Positions 40,681 to 49,422 of a DNA stretch of 64,000 nucleotides are shown here, piece by piece; the first letter of the stretch is position 1, and each line of letters opens with the position of its first letter. The stretch is from Lachnospiraceae bacterium (GTDB lineage: Bacteria > Bacillota > Clostridia > Lachnospirales > Lachnospiraceae). The stretch lies in assembly GCA_017430085.1 (NCBI GenBank), contig JAFRNR010000028.1, forward strand, positions 1 to 64,000. Reading direction: 5' to 3'. The position numbers were made by a program, and so were the translations under genes. The notes under the pieces were generated by a model. It was given only the letters and a program-made list of their open reading frames with translations. It was not told where the DNA came from and ran no database searches.

Positions 40681-42501
40681 ATGAAAAAGGACACCTTATT
40701 GCAGCGCTTCCGCTACTGGATCGACCGCAGAATGGCCCGCGGCACCTCCAGCATGGTCAAACTGCTGGTCACAACGGTGCTCAGCTCCGTGCTGATCGTC
40801 TCCGTTTTAGTGCTGGTTTTCAGCCTGCACAAGGACGGCAAGAGCTTCCTGGCGATCTTCTGGGACAACTTCCGCTCCGCCATGTCCTCCTCCTTCCCGT
40901 CTTCGGATTCCGGAGGACTGCTCTATATCGTGCTCTATACCTTCCTGGGCCTGATCGGCATGATCTTCACCGGCATGCTGATCGGTATTTTCAGCAGCAC
41001 GATCCGCGGCAAACTGGTGGATCTGCAGAAGAACAACCCCAAGATCGTGACGCACGACCACGTGGTGGTGCTGGGCTTCCGCTACGGCGAATATGCGCTG
41101 CTGGAGCAGCTGATCCAGGCGGCGGGCCGGTCGAAACGGACCATCGTGGTGGCGGAAAAGCTGGAGAGGACGGATATGGAGCAGGCGGTGCGCCTGAACG
41201 TTAAGGTCCCGCGCCGCATCCATCTGACTTTCATCAAGGCAGATATCACGAACCCGCACGATCTGGAGTGCTGCGCCATCCCACGCGCGAAATCGCTGAT
41301 CTATTACGTGGAAGACAAGGGCCGCGCCGTGAAATCGCTGTTGGCCGTGTCCGCGCTGCTGAAGGGACAGGAGACCTGGCCTAAAATGGTGGTGTCCTTC
41401 AATTCCGATTCCTCGGTGCTGCCCACCAACATGCTCGCGGAGAAGAACATCCGGACCTTCCACGCCGGCAACGTCGTGGCCCGGACCATCGCCCGCGCCG
41501 CCACACAGACGGGCGTGTTCGAGGCGTTCATGGAGATCATCAATTTCCGCGGCCACGAGTTCTATTTCGAGAAGATCCCGCAGCTGGAAGGCCGGACGTT
41601 CGCGCAGGCAGCGCTCAGCTGCGAAGGCGGCGTGATCGCCGGTTTTGAACGGAACGGCGCCGTATTTTTGAGTCCCGCGCCGGAAACCGTTCTGGAAAAG
41701 GACGACGAATTTGTGGTCTTTGAGGAAGACCAGGGCCGGTTCCGCCTGGCACTGACCGATCCGTTCCTGCCGCCTAAACCGGTCCAGGCACCGCCGCTCG
41801 CGGAGATCCCCGAAGTGCTGATCATCGGCATCAACAGGGAGATCACCACCGTGCTCCGGGAACTGCCGGACAACATCCGCACCATCCGGCTGGCCGGCCT
41901 GACGCCGGACGAACGGGCAGCGCTGCTGCCGGAAGATCCGGACACCGCGTCCGAGATCGTGGAGGATTACCGGCCGGTGGGACGCGACGACGTGCTGATG
42001 GACATGGTGCAGCAGGCGCGGCACCTGATCCTGCTCAGCGACGACGCCAAATCGCCGGAAGAAGCGGACACGGAAGTCATGATCCGCATCATGAAGCTGC
42101 GTGACATCAAGAAAAAATACGCCCTGCCGTTCTCCATCACGGCGGAGATCCGCTGCGAAAACAACCGCCGCCTGATCCACGACGAGAGCGGCGACGATTT
42201 CGTAGTCGCCACGGACATGTCCTCGATGATCCTGGCGCAGGTGTCCGAAGACCCGAAGCGCAGCACCCTGTTCAATGAACTGCTGGCCGAGGAAGGTTCG
42301 GAGATCTATCTGAAGAAACTGGAAGAACTGGGCCTGACGCCGCGCGAGACCATGCAGCACCTGCTGCGGCGCGAACTCTACGCGATGGGATATATCCTGC
42401 TGGGACTGCGGACAAAAGGCGTGCCTTTCCTGCCGCTCTCATCGGAATGCCGCGTGGTTCTCAAGGAAGGCGACCGGCTGGTCGTGATCGGGGAGAAATA
42501 A
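40681..42501 (+). CDS. CASTOR/POLLUX-like ion channel-related protein
   Basis: A 606-residue protein with a basic N terminus, two strong membrane segments (about residues 25-49 and 78-105) and a long cytoplasmic part made of RCK/TrkA-like NAD-binding folds ('HDHVVVLGFRYGEYALLEQL', then a second unit starting 'EVLIIGINREITTVLREL'). The order resembles CASTOR/POLLUX/DMI1-type channels known from plants and found in bacteria. A pore filter is not obvious between the helices, so transport is unproven. It occupies the place between rbfA and truB where relatives often carry a DHH phosphoesterase. Its ribosome binding site is weak. Confidence 0.75.
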   Translation: MKKDTLLQRFRYWIDRRMARGTSSMVKLLVTTVLSSVLIVSVLVLVFSLHKDGKSFLAIFWDNFRSAMSSSFPSSDSGGLLYIVLYTFLGLIGMIFTGMLIGIFSSTIRGKLVDLQKNNPKIVTHDHVVVLGFRYGEYALLEQLIQAAGRSKRTIVVAEKLERTDMEQAVRLNVKVPRRIHLTFIKADITNPHDLECCAIPRAKSLIYYVEDKGRAVKSLLAVSALLKGQETWPKMVVSFNSDSSVLPTNMLAEKNIRTFHAGNVVARTIARAATQTGVFEAFMEIINFRGHEFYFEKIPQLEGRTFAQAALSCEGGVIAGFERNGAVFLSPAPETVLEKDDEFVVFEEDQGRFRLALTDPFLPPKPVQAPPLAEIPEVLIIGINREITTVLRELPDNIRTIRLAGLTPDERAALLPEDPDTASEIVEDYRPVGRDDVLMDMVQQARHLILLSDDAKSPEEADTEVMIRIMKLRDIKKKYALPFSITAEIRCENNRRLIHDESGDDFVVATDMSSMILAQVSEDPKRSTLFNELLAEEGSEIYLKKLEELGLTPRETMQHLLRRELYAMGYILLGLRTKGVPFLPLSSECRVVLKEGDRLVVIGEK

Positions 42502-42544
42502 AGAGCCTGTCCCGGGCGTGAACAATACAGAAAGGAGGTAAAGC

Positions 42545-44362
42545 ATGGACGGATTATTGATCATCAATAAGGAGCGCGGCTTTACCTCTTTTGATGTGGT
42601 GGCGAAACTGCGCGGGATCCTGGGCGAGAAGAAGATCGGCCACCTGGGCACGCTGGACCCGGAAGCGGAAGGCGTGCTGCCGGTGCTGGTTGGACGCGCA
42701 ACAAAATTGGCGCCGCTGCTGTCCGGCGGAGACAAGGTCTACCGCGCCACGCTGCTGCTGGGCGTCACGACGGATACGCAGGATACGGCGGGGCATCTGT
42801 TGGAACGAAGACCGGTGGAAATCGGGGAAGACGCGCTGCGCGATCTGATCCTTTCTTTTGTGGGACAACAGGATCAGCTCCCTCCGATGGTCTCCGCCAA
42901 GAAGGTGGACGGACAGAAACTGGTCGATCTGGCACGCCGGGGAAAAGAAGTGGAACGGAAGCCCGCGCGGATCGAGATCTATCATATCGAGATCATCAAG
43001 ATCGATCTGCCGCGCGTGGAGATGCGCGTCCACTGTTCCGTGGGCACGTACATCCGCACGCTGTGCCACGACATCGGCGAAAAAGCCGGCTGCGGCGGCG
43101 CGATGGAAAGCCTGGTGCGGGAGGAAGCCGCCGGCTGCCGCCTGCAGGACGCGCTTAAACTGGACGAAGTTACGTCGCTGGTCCTGACCAGCCTGCTGCA
43201 CAAAGAACTGCGGCCGCTACGCCATTTGTTGCGGCAGTTCGTCGGCTTTGTCTGCGATGAGCGGAGCGAAAAGCTCGCCCGGAACGGCAACCAGCTGCGG
43301 ATAGGGCAGGGCGAACTGGAAAAAAACATCCGGGACGGTTTCTGTGTACATGTGATGGATGCGGAGCGGAACCCGATCGGACTGTTCCGGTATAACGAGA
43401 AAAAGCAGGTCCTGCGGCCGGAAGTCATGATCGGCCCGGAAGAAGAACAGCGGTCCGCGCGGCCCCGTCCGGCGGTGCTCTCGCTGGGCAAATTCGACGG
43501 CGTGCATATCGGCCATCAGGCCATCCTGCGGGAAATGCTGCGGCAGGCGGAAGAGGGGAAGATGGCAACCGTGCTGTTTTCCTTCACCAACCCGCCGGAA
43601 GCCGTCACCGGCCACAAAAGCGAGGAACTGCTCACGACGGCGGACGAAAAGCGCCTGCTGCTCAAGGAGATCGGCGTCGGCAAGATCATCGAGGCGCGCT
43701 TTACCCGCGCCATGCGGGAAACGCCGGCGGACGTGTTCCTGAAGGACATCCTGATCGGCCGCTACGGAATGAAGAAGATCGTGGTCGGCCCGGACTGCTG
43801 CTTCGGAAAAGACCGCGTGGGCAACGTGGATTTCCTGCGGGCGCATGCGGAAGAACTGGGTTATACCGTCACTGTCGTGGAAAAAGTCATGATGGACGGG
43901 GAGATCGTCAGCAGCAGCCGCATCAAAGCCCTGGTCAAGGAAGGCCGAATGGAGGAAGCTTCGCGCTGCCTCGGCCGTCCCTTCGCCGTGCGGGACCGCG
44001 TCGGCTACGGCCGCCATTTGGGCGAGCAGCTGGGCTATCCGACGCTGAACCTGCGGATGCCTCCGGAAAAAGTATTCCCGCCCCGCGGCGTGTACGCGAC
44101 CGTGGCAGAACTGAGCGGGGAGCACTTCCCGGGCATGAGCAATTTCGGCGTGAAGCCCACCGTCGAAAAAGACGCCCCGCCGGCCTGCGAGGCCCATCTG
44201 TTCGGCCTGCATGGAAGCCGCCACGGCGAGCTCTGCCGCCTGCAGTTCCTGCGGTTCATCCGCCCGGAGACTGCGTTTGCGGACGTGGACGAGCTTCGTG
44301 CCCAGCTGGCGCGCGACAAAGAACAGATCACGCGGTTTTTCGAAGAACAAAGTTATATGTGA
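42545..44362 (+). CDS. TruB-RibF fusion: tRNA pseudouridine-55 synthase fused to riboflavin kinase/FAD synthetase
   Basis: One uninterrupted frame of 605 residues. Residues 1 to about 298 are TruB, with catalytic Asp38 in 'GHLGTLDPEAEG', 'PPMVSAKKVDG', 'GTYIRTLCHDIG' and a C-terminal PUA-like domain. Residues about 310-605 are RibF: the adenylyltransferase 'GKFDGVHIGHQ' and 'SSSRIK', then the kinase 'GYPTLNL', 'PPRGVYATV' and 'NFGVKPTVE'. The joint is a short linker 'EEEQRSARPRP'. In relatives the two are adjacent separate genes. An internal ATG at the joint has no strong ribosome binding site, so a single bifunctional protein is expected. AAAGGAGG precedes the ATG. Confidence 0.9.
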   Translation: MDGLLIINKERGFTSFDVVAKLRGILGEKKIGHLGTLDPEAEGVLPVLVGRATKLAPLLSGGDKVYRATLLLGVTTDTQDTAGHLLERRPVEIGEDALRDLILSFVGQQDQLPPMVSAKKVDGQKLVDLARRGKEVERKPARIEIYHIEIIKIDLPRVEMRVHCSVGTYIRTLCHDIGEKAGCGGAMESLVREEAAGCRLQDALKLDEVTSLVLTSLLHKELRPLRHLLRQFVGFVCDERSEKLARNGNQLRIGQGELEKNIRDGFCVHVMDAERNPIGLFRYNEKKQVLRPEVMIGPEEEQRSARPRPAVLSLGKFDGVHIGHQAILREMLRQAEEGKMATVLFSFTNPPEAVTGHKSEELLTTADEKRLLLKEIGVGKIIEARFTRAMRETPADVFLKDILIGRYGMKKIVVGPDCCFGKDRVGNVDFLRAHAEELGYTVTVVEKVMMDGEIVSSSRIKALVKEGRMEEASRCLGRPFAVRDRVGYGRHLGEQLGYPTLNLRMPPEKVFPPRGVYATVAELSGEHFPGMSNFGVKPTVEKDAPPACEAHLFGLHGSRHGELCRLQFLRFIRPETAFADVDELRAQLARDKEQITRFFEEQSYM

Positions 44363-44489
44363 TGATATAATGCGTGTCATTCTGAGTGAGCGAGCGAGTC
44401 GAAGAATCTGTATTGAATGCTTTCATCAACAAGATCCTTCGGCTTCGGCAAAGCCTTCGCTCAGGATGACACGTTTTTGTATTATATCA
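44363..44489. repeat. MITE-like palindromic intergenic element R2
   Basis: TGATATAAT (44363-44371) pairs with ATTATATCA-type sequence at 44481-44489, CGTGTCATTCTGAG (44373-44386) with CTCAGGATGACACG (44460-44473), and GAAGAATCT (44401-44409) with AGATCCTTC (44432-44440). The whole 127 bases can fold as one long hairpin. The GTCATTCTGAG...CTCAGGATGAC wording is, from memory, a widely dispersed bacterial intergenic repeat. It begins directly after the stop codon of the fusion gene and encodes nothing. Confidence 0.7.
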
Positions 44490-44567
44490 GTTGTTTCAAA
44501 AATCACTGTGTAACATTTCAGCATTCTTTACGAGTTGATTTACAGAGAGGCGAAAGGAGGGACGTCC

Positions 44568-45128
44568 GTGGAGGATAGCAGGATCGTGGAAATGTTCCTG
44601 GCGCGGCAGGAAACGGCCGTGGCCGCGGCGCAGGAAAAATACGCTCCGTACTGCCTGGCTGTCGCCCGGAGGATCCTCGGGAACGACCGCGACGCGGAGG
44701 AGGCGGTGAACGACGCCCTCCTGGCTGCTTGGAACAGCATCCCGCCGCAGCGTCCCGAAATCCTGTCTTCCTACTTGGCCAAACTGACCAGGCGCATCGC
44801 CATCGACCGCGTCCGCCGGAACACCGCGGAAAAACGCGGCGCCGGTGAATGGGACCTCGCGCTGGAAGAGATGGAAGACATCCTTCCCGGCCGCGCGGAC
44901 CCCGCGGGGGAACTGGAAGCGAAAGATCTGGAGGACGCCGTCGGGCGCTTCCTGCAGTCGCTCCCGGAAACGGACCGCCTGCTGTTCCTGGCGCGGTACT
45001 GGCATTTCCGCCCCGTGGCCGACATCGCCCGCTCTCTGAACTGCCGCGAAGGCGCCGTCCGCACCCGCCTGCACCGCCTCCGCCGCAAACTGAAGGATCA
45101 GCTCGGAAAGGAAGGTTACACCTTATGA
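44568..45128 (+). CDS. ECF-type sigma factor
   Basis: The 186-residue protein is a sigma-70 family group IV factor: region 2 ('NDRDAEEAVNDALLAAWNSI') and region 4 ('LPETDRLLFLARYWHFRPVADIA' with 'REGAVRTRLHRLRRKL'). I start it at GTG 44568 because AAAGGAGG (44553-44560) is seven bases upstream; an in-frame ATG at 44535 lacks a site. Its stop overlaps the next gene by four bases, the usual sign of a sigma/anti-sigma pair. Confidence 0.9.
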   Translation: MEDSRIVEMFLARQETAVAAAQEKYAPYCLAVARRILGNDRDAEEAVNDALLAAWNSIPPQRPEILSSYLAKLTRRIAIDRVRRNTAEKRGAGEWDLALEEMEDILPGRADPAGELEAKDLEDAVGRFLQSLPETDRLLFLARYWHFRPVADIARSLNCREGAVRTRLHRLRRKLKDQLGKEGYTL

Positions 45129-46633
45129 GTTCCATCGACCTGTTAGACGCCCTCGGCAACGCCGGGGAAAAAGATATCGAAGCCTCTGCCGGCGAACTGC
45201 CAGGCCGGGAGCCGGTATGGAAGACCGTCCTGCGCTGGGGCGCCGCCGCTGCCGCGGTCTGTATCGGTGTGATTGCTCTGCGCAGCACGGACCGCAGCAA
45301 AAATATCGCGGTCACCATGCCATCGTACCAGACGGAGGCATCTTCCCTGCAGTCCGGCCCCGGGACCACGTCTGAAACGTCCTACGTCGACGCACCGGCC
45401 TTCAAGACAAACGTGCTGTACGGCGGCATTACCGAGAACTGTTTCCTGTCCCTCACGGAACCCCTCCCCCTGCTGGGATACGAAGACTGGGATGTTCCCG
45501 AAGAACGCCGGACCCTGTATTTCGTCAACACTCATACCGATGACTACAGTTCCGGTACTTTTAATAGGATCCGCGAAGCGGAAAAAAAGTGCTGCCGGGA
45601 AAACAAAGACGCCCCGCAGGCGCAGTATGCCGTCTACACTTCCGTTTATTCCCGCAAAACGGACGGCTCTCCCGTAGTCCGGGAATGGATCAGTCCTGTT
45701 GAAGAGCTTGGCAGGATCAAGGGGATCTTTACGGTCACGCAGGCAGAGGACTCCGGTGAGATGCAGGCTGTATATACGGAAAGAAACGAGGCTTCGGAGG
45801 ACTGGATCGGCCGCCTGGAAGCGCTGGGCCATTTTTCTTCTGCGGAGGAACCGGTTTGCTTCCTGCGGGACGACCAGATCGGCCTCATCGCGCTGGCATC
45901 GGGCAAAGCCTATCTGATCCGTCCGAACGAAGGGACGGAGACTGCCGTCGCAGAGATTCGTCCGGCCCTGTACGTACCCGACACAGAAGAACTGGAGGTC
46001 GGACGCGTAGAACTGTCCGGGACGGGGATCCCGGTGATCTACCGCGCGGAACTGACCCTGGAACAGCAGACCCGCTATAAGGATATCCTGTACTCAGAAT
46101 GGGAAGATATCTATCTGCAGCATTACATTTCGGAAGAGATGGATGACGAGGAAGCCATGGAATACGCCCGAAAGCTCAGCGAAATACAGGGCCCTGCGGT
46201 CACCGTGGCAAACTATCTTTACCGGAATATTGTCGTATCCCATGATGCGAACGGCTTACCCCTGTACCGGGATGAATATGCCGGCTGCTATATTTCGGGA
46301 AGCAAGCTCTGCGTTCTGATTCCGTCGCATGTGGAAGGGGCCGACGAGTATATGCACTCCCTTTTTGATAACGGATTCGCGGACCGCGTAACATTCCGTT
46401 ATGTGGAATACAACCATAACGAACTGGAACGGTTCCGTGAGGAAGAACTCATTCCGACCCTGAAGAGCAGCGGGATCCGCATGTATATGCACGGCGTTTC
46501 GGACACGGCAAACTGTGTGCTGGTATCCGTCTTTGAACGGGATCTGATTAAATGCTGCGAACTGATCCTGGAAAAAGGATGGGTCGGGAAAGTCAAACTG
46601 GAGAGAATGGATGGTCCGGTTACTTTAAACTGA
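45125..46633 (+). CDS. Putative membrane anti-sigma factor with large extracellular domain
   Basis: I start it at ATG 45125, which overlaps the sigma gene stop (ATGA), giving 502 residues. A cytoplasmic segment of about 30 residues ('SSIDLLDALGNAGEKDIEA') is followed by one membrane helix ('VLRWGAAAAAVCIGVIAL') and roughly 430 extracellular residues with no family I recognise. The short cytoplasmic part would bind the sigma factor and the outer part would sense a signal. The role is inferred from pairing with the sigma gene. No zinc-binding ZAS motif is seen. Confidence 0.75.
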   Translation: MSSIDLLDALGNAGEKDIEASAGELPGREPVWKTVLRWGAAAAAVCIGVIALRSTDRSKNIAVTMPSYQTEASSLQSGPGTTSETSYVDAPAFKTNVLYGGITENCFLSLTEPLPLLGYEDWDVPEERRTLYFVNTHTDDYSSGTFNRIREAEKKCCRENKDAPQAQYAVYTSVYSRKTDGSPVVREWISPVEELGRIKGIFTVTQAEDSGEMQAVYTERNEASEDWIGRLEALGHFSSAEEPVCFLRDDQIGLIALASGKAYLIRPNEGTETAVAEIRPALYVPDTEELEVGRVELSGTGIPVIYRAELTLEQQTRYKDILYSEWEDIYLQHYISEEMDDEEAMEYARKLSEIQGPAVTVANYLYRNIVVSHDANGLPLYRDEYAGCYISGSKLCVLIPSHVEGADEYMHSLFDNGFADRVTFRYVEYNHNELERFREEELIPTLKSSGIRMYMHGVSDTANCVLVSVFERDLIKCCELILEKGWVGKVKLERMDGPVTLN

Positions 46634-46686
46634 AGGAAAAGGAATGCGGATGACGCATATTCCGCGTATTTCCCGCAAAAAACGGC

Positions 46687-46715
46687 TTTACAAACCCGGA
46701 TAAATGTGCTAAATT
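46687..46715 (+). promoter_or_regulatory. Candidate promoter of rpsO
   Basis: TTTACA (46687-46692) and TAAATT (46710-46715) are separated by 17 bases. The following 75 bases form a G+C-rich leader before rpsO. Confidence 0.55.
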
Positions 46716-46719
46716 ATAA

Positions 46720-46797
46720 CTCGCGCCTGTGCCGGGCTTCCGGAACTCCCAACCGAAGCGCAGCAGCAGGTAAGAATACTATTTCAGGGAGGCTGTT
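46720..46797 (+). promoter_or_regulatory. Candidate S15 leader region
   Basis: Several short complementary segments occur, such as CCGGG with the CTTCCGG stretch and CCTGTGC with GCAGCAGG, between the promoter and the GGGAGG ribosome binding site. S15 messages in other bacteria have structured leaders that bind the protein. I cannot assign this one to a known class by eye. Confidence 0.35.
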
Positions 46798-47064
46798 ATG
46801 ATCAGCAAAGAAAAGAAGGCGGAAATCATCGCCCAGTACGGAAAGAACCCTCAGGACACCGGCTCGCCCGAAGTGCAGATCGCTCTGATGACCGAGCGCA
46901 TCCGCGAGCTCACCGAGCACCTCAAGGTCCATGCCAAGGATAACCACTCCCGCCGCGGTCTGTTTATCCTGGTCGGCCGCCGCCGGGGCCTGCTGGATTA
47001 CATGAAGGCCAACGACATCGAGGCCTACCGTAATCTGATCGAGCGTCTGGGGATCCGCAGATAA
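46798..47064 (+). CDS. rpsO: Small ribosomal subunit protein S15
   Basis: An 88-residue protein with the conserved '[16 protein letters not shown]', '[19 protein letters not shown]' and 'LIERLGIRR' end. It binds 16S rRNA early in 30S assembly. A strong terminator follows, and pnp comes next, the conserved rpsO-pnp order. Confidence 0.97.
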   Translation: MISKEKKAEIIAQYGKNPQDTGSPEVQIALMTERIRELTEHLKVHAKDNHSRRGLFILVGRRRGLLDYMKANDIEAYRNLIERLGIRR

Positions 47065-47073
47065 TTCCGCTGC

Positions 47074-47103
47074 CAGAGGGTGGGGCTTCCACCCTCTGCT
47101 TTT
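47074..47103 (+). terminator. Rho-independent terminator after rpsO
   Basis: CAGAGGGTGG (47074-47083) and CCACCCTCTG (47089-47098) form a perfect ten-base stem around GGCTT, followed by CTTTTG. The T-run is short, so some readthrough into pnp is likely. Confidence 0.8.
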
Positions 47104-47229
47104 GTGTAAAACTTCCGTTCAAATCCGGCGGCAGACCGATTCGGGACATCAAATAAGGGGATGAATCCTTCGTCCGTTTATCTGTTGTTTCGAACTTCTG
47201 CCGCCAGCCAATAAAGAAAAGGAGAACTT

Positions 47230-49338
47230 ATGTACAAGACCTATTCCATGGAACTGGCCGGCAGGACCCTGTCCGTCGATATCGGCCGGGTAGGCGCGCA
47301 GGCCAACGGCTGTGCGTTCATGCACTACGGCGATACCATCGTCTGCTCCACCATCGCGGCTTCCGAAAAGCCCCGCGACGGCATCGATTTCTTCCCCCTG
47401 ACCGTCGAGTACGAAGAAAAAATGTACTCCGTCGGCAAGATCCCCGGCGGCTTCAACAAGCGCGAAGGCAAGGCCTCCGAGCACGCCACGCTGGCCAGCC
47501 GCGTGATCGACCGTCCCATGCGTCCGCTGTTCCCGAAGGACTACCGCAACGACGTGACCTTAAGCAACCTCATCATGAGCGTGGATCCGGACTGCAATCC
47601 GGACGTGGTCGCCATGCTGGGCTGCTCCATTGCCACCTCTATCTCGGACGTGCCGTTTGACGGCCCCATTGCCGCCACCATGGTCGGTCTGGTGGACGGC
47701 AAATTCTGCTTCAACCCCACCGAGGCCGAGCGTCTGGCCTCCGATCTGGCCCTGACCGTCGCCTCCACGAAGGATAAGGTCATCATGATCGAAGCCGGCG
47801 CCAATGAAGTCCCGGAAGACGTCATGCTGGACGCCATTTTCCAGGCCCACGAACTGAACAAGCAGATCATCGCCTGGATCCAGACCATCGTGGACGAAGT
47901 CGGCAAGCCGAAGCACAGCTATGAAGCGCACGAAGTCCCCGCGGACCTGTACAACGACATGGTCGCCTTCATCACTCCCGAAGCGATGGAAGAAGCCGTC
48001 TTCACGGATGAGAAGGCCGTCCGCGATGAAAACATCCGCGAGATCACGGCCCGCCTCGAAGAGCGCTACGCGGACAACGAGGAATGGCTGCCCCTGGTCG
48101 GCGAAGCGGTCTACCTGTTCCAGAAGAAGACCGTGCGCAAGATGATCCTGAAGGACCGCAAGCGCCCCGACGGCCGCCGCATGGACCAGATCCGCCCGCT
48201 GCACGCCGAAATCGACGTACTGCCCCGCGCCCACGGCTCCGCCATGTTCACCCGCGGCCAGACCCAGATCATCGACGCCTGCACCCTGGCCCCGCTGTCC
48301 GAAGCCCAGAAGATCGACGGCCTGGACCGCACCGTGACCCAGAAGCGCTACATGCACCACTACAACTTCCCGAGCTGGTCCGTCGGCGAGACCAAGCCTT
48401 CCCGCGGCCCGGGACGGCGCGAGATCGGCCACGGCGCGCTGGCGGAACGGGCCCTGCTGCCCATGATCCCTTCCACGGAAGAGTTCCCCTACGCGATCCG
48501 CTGCGTGTCCGAGACCATGGAATCCAACGGCTCCACCTCCATGGCTTCCACCTGCGCCTCCTGCATGGCGCTGATGGCGGCCGGCGTGCCCATCAAGTCC
48601 ATGGTGGGCGGCATCTCCGTCGGCCTGGTGACCGGCGAGACGGAAGATGATTTCGTCCTGCTGACCGACATCCAGGGTCTGGAAGACTTCTTCGGCGACA
48701 TGGACTTCAAGGTGACCGGCACCCACAAGGGCATCACGGCCATCCAGATGGACATCAAGATCCACGGTCTGACCGAATCCATCATCCGCGGCGCCATTGC
48801 CCGTGCCCGGGACGCCCGTCTGTACATCATGGACGAAGTCATGAGCAAGGCCATCGCCGAGCCTCGTCCGGAGATCAGCAAGTGGGCGCCGAAGATCGTG
48901 TCCATCACCATCGATCCCACCAAGATCGGCGACGTGATCGGCAAGCAGGGCAAGGTGATCAACAAGATCATCGAGGACACCGGCGTGCAGATCGACATCG
49001 AGGACGACGGCTCCGTCGCGGTGTGCGGCACGGACATGGCCATGATCAGGAAGGCCATCCGCACCATCGAAGCCATCGTGAATGACGTGGAACCCGGCCA
49101 GGTGTTCCGCGGCCGTGTGGTCACCATCATCCCGAGCCGCGCGTTCGTCGAACTGGTGCCCGGCAAGGAAGGCGGCGTCCATATCTCCAAGATCTCCAAG
49201 CGCCGTATCGAGAAGATCGAAGACGAGCTGAAGGTCGGCGACGAAGTAGTCGTCAAAGTTCTGGAAGTCGACAAGATGGGCCGCATCAACCTGTCCATCA
49301 AGGACGTCACCAAGGAAGATCTGGAAAAGCTTCAGTAA
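47230..49338 (+). CDS. pnp: Polyribonucleotide nucleotidyltransferase (PNPase)
   Basis: PNPase degrades RNA 3' to 5' by phosphorolysis. The 702-residue protein has two RNase PH domains ('SVGKIPGGFNKREGK', 'SVGETKPSRGPGRREIGHGALAERA'), a KH domain ('IGDVIGKQGKVINKIIEDTG') and a C-terminal S1 domain ('GQVFRGRVVTIIPSRAFVEL'). AAAAGGAG precedes the ATG, and a perfect nine-base terminator stem follows the stop codon. Confidence 0.97.
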   Translation: MYKTYSMELAGRTLSVDIGRVGAQANGCAFMHYGDTIVCSTIAASEKPRDGIDFFPLTVEYEEKMYSVGKIPGGFNKREGKASEHATLASRVIDRPMRPLFPKDYRNDVTLSNLIMSVDPDCNPDVVAMLGCSIATSISDVPFDGPIAATMVGLVDGKFCFNPTEAERLASDLALTVASTKDKVIMIEAGANEVPEDVMLDAIFQAHELNKQIIAWIQTIVDEVGKPKHSYEAHEVPADLYNDMVAFITPEAMEEAVFTDEKAVRDENIREITARLEERYADNEEWLPLVGEAVYLFQKKTVRKMILKDRKRPDGRRMDQIRPLHAEIDVLPRAHGSAMFTRGQTQIIDACTLAPLSEAQKIDGLDRTVTQKRYMHHYNFPSWSVGETKPSRGPGRREIGHGALAERALLPMIPSTEEFPYAIRCVSETMESNGSTSMASTCASCMALMAAGVPIKSMVGGISVGLVTGETEDDFVLLTDIQGLEDFFGDMDFKVTGTHKGITAIQMDIKIHGLTESIIRGAIARARDARLYIMDEVMSKAIAEPRPEISKWAPKIVSITIDPTKIGDVIGKQGKVINKIIEDTGVQIDIEDDGSVAVCGTDMAMIRKAIRTIEAIVNDVEPGQVFRGRVVTIIPSRAFVELVPGKEGGVHISKISKRRIEKIEDELKVGDEVVVKVLEVDKMGRINLSIKDVTKEDLEKLQ

Positions 49339-49346
49339 ATACGGAA

Positions 49347-49374
49347 CGGGGCCGGGAGACCGGCCCCGCTTTTT
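49347..49374 (+). terminator. Rho-independent terminator after pnp
   Basis: CGGGGCCGG (49347-49355) and CCGGCCCCG (49360-49368) form a perfect stem with a GAGA tetraloop, followed by CTTTTTA. Confidence 0.92.
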
Positions 49375-49422
49375 ATGCCGATCTGTCAGGTCTGAGCGGT
49401 GGATGGGAAAGGATACCGAAAT

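Noticed and set aside
43426..43470. Reading truB and ribF as two genes with an internal start at the linker
   Set aside because: There is no stop codon after the TruB part and no good ribosome binding site before the linker ATG. The RibF motifs continue in the same frame.
47074..47103. AGGGTGG motif as part of a T-box leader
   Set aside because: It is one arm of a perfect terminator stem after rpsO, and no T-box specifier stem or synthetase gene is near.
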